Part shown: positions 56,998-62,503 of the stretch, one piece after another
How the letters are laid out: each line of letters starts with the position of its first letter
Position numbering within the stretch: position 1 is the stretch's first letter
From: UBA7396 sp964527685
GTDB lineage: Bacteria > Patescibacteriota > Gracilibacteria > BD1-5 > UBA6164
Length of the DNA stretch: 62,503 nt
Assembly: GCA_964527685.1 (NCBI GenBank)
Contig: CAZGOC010000005.1
Location: forward strand, 1 to 62,503
Direction: 5' to 3'
Position numbers and translations under genes: made by a program
Notes under the pieces: model-generated
Database searches by the model: none
Seen by the model: only the letters and a program-made list of their open reading frames with translations
Told to the model about the DNA's origin: nothing

Positions 56998-57581
56998 GCT
57001 TTTTTTTTAGTTTTAAAATAAGCTAAAACCCATAAAATAATCCATAAAATAAATATAGTTAAAGGAACAAAACTTAACGTGCTTGGATTTAAAAATAAAT
57101 GAACTGCAACTGTTATCATAAGTAAATATGTCAATCTTTGAGTTATCTTCCATTTCTTTCAAAGTTTTTGAACTGCTAAACTATTTGATGTTAAAATTAT
57201 AGGTATTAAAACAATAGCTGAAATAATTCACCAAAAAATAAAAGAACTATAATCACTTACAAAAGGTAAATTAATTATTTCTCAAAAGCTTTTATTTGGA
57301 GTAAATCATTTAAATTGAAGGATTTTTAATCGCCCGTGAATAATTGCAAAAACTGCCATTAACCATCATAAATATCTTCTTTGTTCATTTCAAAATTGAA
57401 ATAAATCAACTTTTGGAAATAAATCTTTTAATGGTCTAACATACATTACTAATACTAAAAATAATACTGATGATAATCAAAAAGGAACTACATAATCTCA
57501 TTTATGATTTGTTTTTAAAAATATAAATCAAAGTAAAAGTAAAATAATAAGTAAAAATACATATCTTATGATTTTATTCAT
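56994..57581 (-). CDS. MsrQ/ferric-reductase-like haem membrane protein
   Basis: 195 residues, about six membrane helices. Histidines in AVFAIIHGRLKILQF and ITQRLTYLLMITVAVHLFL fit the haem-ligand positions of the MsrQ/YedZ and ferric reductase transmembrane family, and KKWKITQRLTYL mirrors the family's conserved loop. It would move electrons across the membrane through b-haem. Its end (FKTKKKA, stop) falls in the A9 tract and overlaps the start of the rubredoxin-flavoreductase frame, its probable electron donor. Confidence 0.82.
57000..57008 (-). other. A9 homopolymer joining haem protein and rubredoxin-flavoreductase frames
   Basis: On the minus strand ACT is followed by nine A and then GCATAAAA. 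The upstream frame stops at TAA two codons later; shifted by one base the sequence continues SIKNFDESSFFAQW straight into rubredoxin. Runs of this length are known sites of polymerase slippage and also of sequencing error. Confidence 0.7.
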
Positions 57582-57632
57582 AATTTTTAAATTAATATAT
57601 AAAATATAGTAAAAATAGTATAATAAATATCG

Positions 57633-57666
57633 TTTAATGTCAATATTAAAGATTATTGACATTAAA
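57633..57666. terminator. Perfect inverted repeat between uvrD-like gene and haem protein gene
   Basis: Arms TTTAATGTCAAT (57633-57644) and ATTGACATTAAA (57655-57666). Probably a terminator of the upstream gene on the minus strand; the arm also contains a TTGACA, so a regulatory role is possible. Confidence 0.5.
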
Positions 57667-57695
57667 TTTAAAAAATGTAATTAAAGTATAGTTTT

Positions 57696-60600
57696 TTAAT
57701 TATTTAATAAATCTATCCAAAAATTTATATCATTTATTTTAGCCCAAGCATCTTTTAATTCTTGTTTAAAATCCTCGTACTCTTCTGTAGTAAAAGAAAC
57801 TGGAGTATATTTATATTCTCAAGATTTTCACTCTACAAAGTCAAGAGCAAGTTCCCTAACTTCATAATTTTTAGAAAAATCATTTGATAACTCAACCATT
57901 AATTTATAAAAAAGTAATTGTCTAAAATATTTTCATTCTCAAGGTTTTTTAATTCAAGCTTTGTCTAATCATTTTATACTTCAATTAGTTTTTATACTTC
58001 AAGTTTTATAATCAACTAATGCAATATTTGTTTTAAATAAATTTCATTGTCCTAAAAAGTCATTTTCTTTATTTGTTTCTCAAATAATTTCAATTTTATC
58101 TATTTTTCAAGTAAGAGGAACTCAATCAAACTCAATATCTTTAAATCTAAAATTTACTTCACATCCCAACAATTCCCTATTATTTTTTACAAAAATATCA
58201 TAATATCACAAAAGTCCATCTATTCATTTTTTTAAAAGCCTTTGTAATTCATCTTGTGTTAAATCATATTTTTTAAGTGATTCTACAAAAATATCTTGCA
58301 TATCTTTTAAGGTCATTAAATCTCATTTTGCTTTTTTTGTATAAGCAATTTCTAAAACTTTATGATACACAGTTCAAAAAATCAAACTTTCATTTGATAA
58401 AAATGGGTATTTATAAATTACAGATATTAAAAAATTTTTTGGGTCTTCTATAAATGTATTTAAATCAGTTGGAGAAAGTTTGTAGGTTTGTAAAAATGTT
58501 TTTATAAATTCTATTTCTTCTGTAGTTGTTTTTATAAGTTTTTTAGTTTGTAATTGATTAGTTAAATATTGCTTTAATTCATCTTCACTTATTTCAATTT
58601 CTTTTGGTTTTAGCTCTTGACAAGTTTCAATAGCAAAATTTGAAGCAATTAATAATTTTTCTTTAAAGCTTGGAAATGTTAAAAAAAGTCATTTTTTAGC
58701 TCTTGTTAATGCAACAAAAAATAATCTTCTTTCCTCTTCTTTAGCTATATTTTTTAAAGTTTCTTCAAGTTCTTTTTTTGTTAGAGAAGAAAATTGTAAT
58801 CAATCTCAAGATATTCAATTTGGCAATTTTAATTTATCTCAAAGTGCTTTTGTCCCCCAATTTCATTCATAACACTCAGGTATAAAAACATAATCATATT
58901 CAAGTCATTTTGATGAATGAGCTGTTAATACTTCTATATTTGAGTTATTTGAATATATTGTTTCCCTATTTATAGAGATATTAAACTTTTTATATAATTC
59001 AATTTTTTGTAAAATATCTTTTAATTTTAACTCACAATTATTTTCAACATATCACTTTATTTTATTTATTAAAGTAAAAATATCTTGTAAATCATTAAAA
59101 TCTCAATTTTGATTAATAAATTCATACAAATCTAAATACTCTATAATTTTTGATAAAAATAAAGTCATTGAAGTATTTCATAAATCACTTTGCAAAGCTA
59201 AAATATCATTTTTAAATTCAATGATTTTTTCTATATTTTTGATATTTTTTGATATATAATCATCGGTTTCTATATCTTTTAAAATATCCCAAATTCAAAG
59301 TGGAAATTTTTGTCTTGAATAGTTTTTTTGATACAAACTTCTTGCTATAAATATAACATCAATATTTTCTATTTTACACAAAGAAGACCTCATAAAATCA
59401 AGTAATTTAGCATCATCAAAATAAGGATTTATTACAAAATTTAAAAAATCTAAAAATAAATTAACATAATGATTATTTAAAATATCTACATTATTTTTTG
59501 ATATAGTTTGTAATCATCTTTCTTTTAAAAAGTTTGACCATTCTTCAACTTGTTTATTTTTCTTAACTATTATAGCAATAGTGTTTTTTTCTTTATTTAA
59601 TCTTAAAATTTCATTATAAACAAAAAATTTTTCTTTTATATCATTTTCAAATAAATAAAAATAATTTTCTTCTAAATTTTTAAACTCAGAAGATGCATTT
59701 AGTGTTTTATCAAGCCCTGAAACTCTTGAAGTAATTCTTTGATTATTATTTTCTATTACATTTTTTGAAATATCTAAAATACTTTGACTAGAACGATAGT
59801 TTTGAGTTAATACTATATTTTTTGTATCAGGGTATTTTAGTACAAAATCAAGCATATTTTCAATATTTGCTCATTGAAAACGATAAATTGATTGATCATC
59901 ATCTCAAACAACCATAATATTTTGATTTTCTTTATTATAACTTAAAATCATATCTATAATGGTATTTTGTGCATTATTTGTATCTTGAAATTCATCTATC
60001 ATAATAAATTGATATTTTTCTGCATAATAAGCCAAAATATCTTCATCATTTTTAAATTTTTCTGTTACAAAAGAAATCATATCAGAAAAGTCATAATATC
60101 ATAAAACACTAAGTTCTTTTTGGTAATCTAAAAAAATACTTTGCAATTCTCTTAATTTTTTTATATGTTTTTGGTATTTTTCTTGATCTGCTTTTTTTCT
60201 TTTTTCTAAATCTTTTAATCTTTTATTATTCTCAAGTTCAAGTAAAGCTTCATTATATTGTTTTTCTTGATTATTTATTATAACTTCAAATTTCGCAGGA
60301 TTAATACCTTCTTGTTTTAATTTTCATATTCTTGATTTTATATCTTTTAAATAAAAAAATCTATCTGTTATAGAAAAAAGCTCTACAATTTCTCAAGATG
60401 ATATTTTTTCATCAAGTATTTTTGATAAAATCTCAAAACTTTCAATATCATCAATAACTTTTAAAGCTCTTTGATCAATAAATCTTTCTGGAAAATCATC
60501 AATAACTTCTTTTGAAAAAGAGTGAAAAGTAGTAACTTTTACTTTTGAAGCATCATTTTTTAAAAATTTTTGTAATCTCTTTTTAATAGCAATTACTCAA

Positions 60601-60800
60601 GCTTCAGTAAAAGTAGTTATCAAAATATTTTCTGGATTTATATTTGCTTTTTGTATAATATTTGCTGTTTTTAAAGCTATTATTTGAGTTTTTCAAGTCC
60701 CAGGTCAAGCAATAACCATTGATGGTCAATAAATTTGCTCAACTGCTTTTTTTTGAGCTTCATTTAATAAATCAAATTCCTTTAAAAAGTCTTGCATCAT
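57696..60800 (-). CDS. UvrD/PcrA-type helicase with C-terminal PD-(D/E)XK nuclease domain
   Basis: 1034 residues. Helicase motifs in order: Q-motif LNEAQKKAVEQ, Walker A MVIAGPGTGKTQIIALK, MIDEFQDTNNAQ (Walker B), GDDDQSIYRFQGAN, LTQNYRSSQSIL, VLTAHSSKGLEYDYVFI and VALTRAKKGL. After about residue 850 there is a RecB-like nuclease: LGCEVNFRFKDIEF, LTGKIDKIEII and IALVDYKTGS with the acidic and Lys catalytic residues. It probably unwinds and trims broken DNA, like AddAB or RecB. Single gene with double ATG start. Confidence 0.93.
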
Positions 60801-60881
60801 AAAATTTCTTTTACATTATAATTATATACAATATATACAAAATTTTTTATTTAGCAAATTAAGTTTTAAAATTACAAACAT

Positions 60882-62042
60882 AAATTCTAGCCCGTAACCA
60901 GACACTTTTTACAATTATATAAAAAAGTCAATAGTAGGCAAGTTTTAGTATAATTTTACTCAAGTTTCTTTGTAAAAGAACTCTTTAGGAGATAGATATC
61001 CTAAACACTTCCTAGGCTTATTATTAAGTTTTTCTTGAATATTTTGTAAGTCTTGTAAAGTAATTTTAGATAAATTAGTGTTTCTAGGTAAATATTGCCT
61101 AATAAACATATTCATATTTTCAACAGTTCATTTTTGCCAAGAAGAGTAAGTATCAATTCAAAACTGATTTAATTCTGAATGATAAACATTTTCTACTCCA
61201 TTATCAAAAGTAAAAGAAAATATATCAAGTCAAAATTCTTCAAATTCATAAACTATTTTCTTCTAAAACAGCTATACTAGAAATAGCTGTTTTATCCTTT
61301 ACCAGTTCAAATCTTAGAAGTCTAGATTTTCTATCAACATTAACATTTAGAACTTGTTTTTGATTTGAAAAAATTACACTATCAGATTCAAAATCTCAAA
61401 TCCTTTTTCTTGAATTAATAACTTTAGGTCTTGAGTGAATGGAAACTCTGTTTTTAATAATTTCAATTTTATTTTGTTTTCTAGAATACCACTTAGTTCT
61501 TTTAGGTTTATGTCTTCTGAGTAATTTAGGAAGTCAAAGTTTAATTCAATTCTTTGAGTAGATGAATTTATATATAGTTTCAAAACAAACATATCATATA
61601 TAACTATCTAAATCTTTATCATTATGAAACTTTTTTAATCTTCAAGATATTTCTTCTGGGGACCAGTCTTCTTTTAGCTTAAAAATTATATATTCCTGTA
61701 ATTTAGGATTAGTTTCTATCTTATCTTTATTTCTTTTTTTGAGTTGATTTTTAAGAAACTTTTTATGAGCTAATTCTGCTTTATATCATTCATAAAATGT
61801 AGAATTATTTTTTATTTCATCTCATATAGTTGATTTTCATCTTCAGAGAACTCATCATATTTTTCTCATACTTAATCACTCTTTTATCATTCTCTCTATC
61901 ATTTTTCTTTCTTCAAAACATAGATATTTTTTTATATTTGTACTTTTTTCTTTATTTATTATATTTTGCATAGGACACTTTGTTAGATAATATTCATTAC
62001 AATTTTATTATATTCAAAGTGTCTGGTTTAATATTAGAATTT
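60882..62042 (-). mobile_element. IS30-family insertion sequence
   Basis: Core terminal inverted repeats AACCAGACACTTT (60896-60908) and AAAGTGTCTGGTT (62016-62028) are exact; a second matching block AAATTCTA/TAGAATTT lies 6 bases outside on each side (60882-60889 and 62035-62042), so the element may extend that far. It contains one transposase gene in two frames. No target duplication is clear. Its coding region uses TGA for glycine, so it is adapted to this code. Confidence 0.85.
60945..61971 (-). pseudogene. IS30-type transposase split by a frameshift
   Basis: The first frame runs from ATG 61971 to a TAA at 61201 (256 residues): N-terminal helix-turn-helix region, KEDWSPEEISGRLKKF, RIGDFESDSVIFSNQKQVLNV with the first catalytic Asp, then it leaves the family pattern after LVKDKTAISSIAVLE. 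The second frame, open from 61262 to TAA 60945, resumes the pattern with KKIVYEFEEFGLDIFSFTFD (second Asp), GVENVYH, and NKPRKCLGYLSPKEFF. The junction is near 61240-61265. Either the copy is dead by a one-base indel, or the transposase is made by frameshifting; IS30 transposases are normally one frame. Confidence 0.82.
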
Positions 62043-62188
62043 TTTTATTAAAAAAATTTGCAATTTTTTTTTTTTAAAATTAAAATACATACACACTAAA
62101 ATTTTTCTATATATTTTTTTTTATTAATTTTAGCCAATATAAATTAGTAAAAAGTTTTGGTAAAAATTTATTTTATTACTATTTTTTT

Positions 62189-62503
62189 ATGAAAAACAAT
62201 ATTATTTTATGGTGCAAAAAAAATTTGTTGCTTTTATGATTTTTCTTTTTATTTTTTTTATGAGTTGCTTTTTGATCTTGAGTATGAAATCTTATTTCAA
62301 ATTTAGATAAAGATATAACTGTATTACAAAACGATATTATTACAACAGGATGGTATAATGAAGTAAATAAAAAACTTGGTTGAATAGTATCAGAATGATG
62401 ATTTTGTAAATCAATATGATGAACTATTAATTGTATAGATGATTTAAATGGAAGTGGAAGTGGAAGTGGAAGTGGAAGTGGAAGTGGAAGTGGAAGTGGA
62501 AGT
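62189..62503 (+). CDS. Signal-anchored protein with Gly-Ser repeat, partial at right edge
   Basis: 105 codons seen. The N-terminus is hydrophobic (KKNLLLLGFFFLFFLGVAFGSG), then a short ordered region (TVLQNDIITTGWYNEVNKKL, GFCKSIGGTINCIDD), and then at least nine Gly-Ser units up to the window edge. Glycine in the ordered part is mostly TGA, while the repeat uses only GGA. Probably an exported protein with a flexible linker; the domain beyond it is missing. Confidence 0.7.
62450..62503. repeat. Hexanucleotide tandem repeat (GGAAGT)n at the window edge
   Basis: Nine perfect copies of GGAAGT to the last base of the window, encoding Gly-Ser. The window ends inside the repeat, so the true number is unknown. 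Confidence 0.95.

Noticed and set aside
60882..62042. Target site duplication of the insertion sequence
   Set aside because: The flanking bases show no convincing direct repeat; the matching blocks outside the core ends are inverted, so they may belong to the element.
62043..62188. Gene between the insertion sequence and the Gly-Ser repeat protein
   Set aside because: The gap is almost pure A and T with homopolymers and no reading frame of note.
1..62503. Many short open frames seen when TGA is taken as stop
   Set aside because: They are pieces or antisense shadows of the long table-25 genes; for example the antisense frames over nusG (45715-46026) and trpS (25915-26382) have no start signal and no family likeness.
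62450..62503. CRISPR-like array
   Set aside because: The units are 6 bases, have no spacers and are in a coding frame; no array or cas gene is seen anywhere in the window.

Overview
This 62.5 kb window is very AT-rich bacterial DNA and can only be read if UGA means glycine (translation table 25). In-frame TGA codons sit at invariant glycines of unrelated families: the FtsK Walker A loop, the TrpS HIGN motif, the GalU nucleotide-binding loop and the glycine before a prepilin cleavage site. Real stops are TAA and, less often, TAG. With the small housekeeping repertoire and many secreted or membrane proteins this points to Absconditabacteria (SR1) or Gracilibacteria in the candidate phyla radiation. 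That assignment is inference: no rRNA gene is present.

Left part (1-9.8 kb, mostly minus strand): a partial prepilin-like protein with an LCL/DUF1566 domain, DoxX, ATP-citrate lyase (aclB-aclA), a secreted protein, a short DnaJ-like protein (plus strand) and a 1271-residue beta-CASP nuclease with a very large insertion. 10-19 kb (mostly plus): a secreted lysozyme or transglycosylase-like protein, ligA, a cysteine hydrolase, dnaB (minus), a TPR protein (minus), an RNA m5U methyltransferase and a pseudopilin. 19-29.7 kb (minus): dprA, a membrane protein, ftsK, a large secreted repeat/LCL protein cut by one TAA codon, trpS, a hypothetical gene, trxA and gatB. 29.8-41.5 kb: a polytopic TrbL/VirB6-like protein, a secreted coiled-coil protein, a two-component system, small genes, then a tight minus operon (DinD-like membrane protein, galU, small membrane protein, S41 protease, transglutaminase-like protein). 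41.6-54 kb: dnaN, a secreted repeat protein, secE-nusG with greA and a PAP2-like gene, glmS, a 1134-residue membrane protein and a PriA C-terminal half. 54-62.5 kb: a metallo-beta-lactamase protein, tRNA-Phe, a haem membrane protein followed out of frame by a rubredoxin-flavoreductase, a UvrD-nuclease fusion, an IS30-type element and the start of a Gly-Ser repeat protein at the right edge.

Functional themes are replication and recombination (DnaB, DnaN, LigA, FtsK, DprA, UvrD), translation and transcription (TrpS, GatB, SecE, NusG, GreA), a minimal carbon and redox set (ATP-citrate lyase, GalU, GlmS, thioredoxin, rubredoxin reductase) and a large cell-surface investment (pilins, LCL and Ig-like proteins, secreted protease and transglutaminase). 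The last would fit an organism living attached to a host cell.

The oddest points are an A9 tract joining the haem protein to a start-less rubredoxin reductase, two GC-rich palindromic repeats inserted in frame in genes, the roughly 740-residue insertion in the nuclease, and ATP-citrate lyase itself. Coordinates come from reading frames under table 25; no database search was run.
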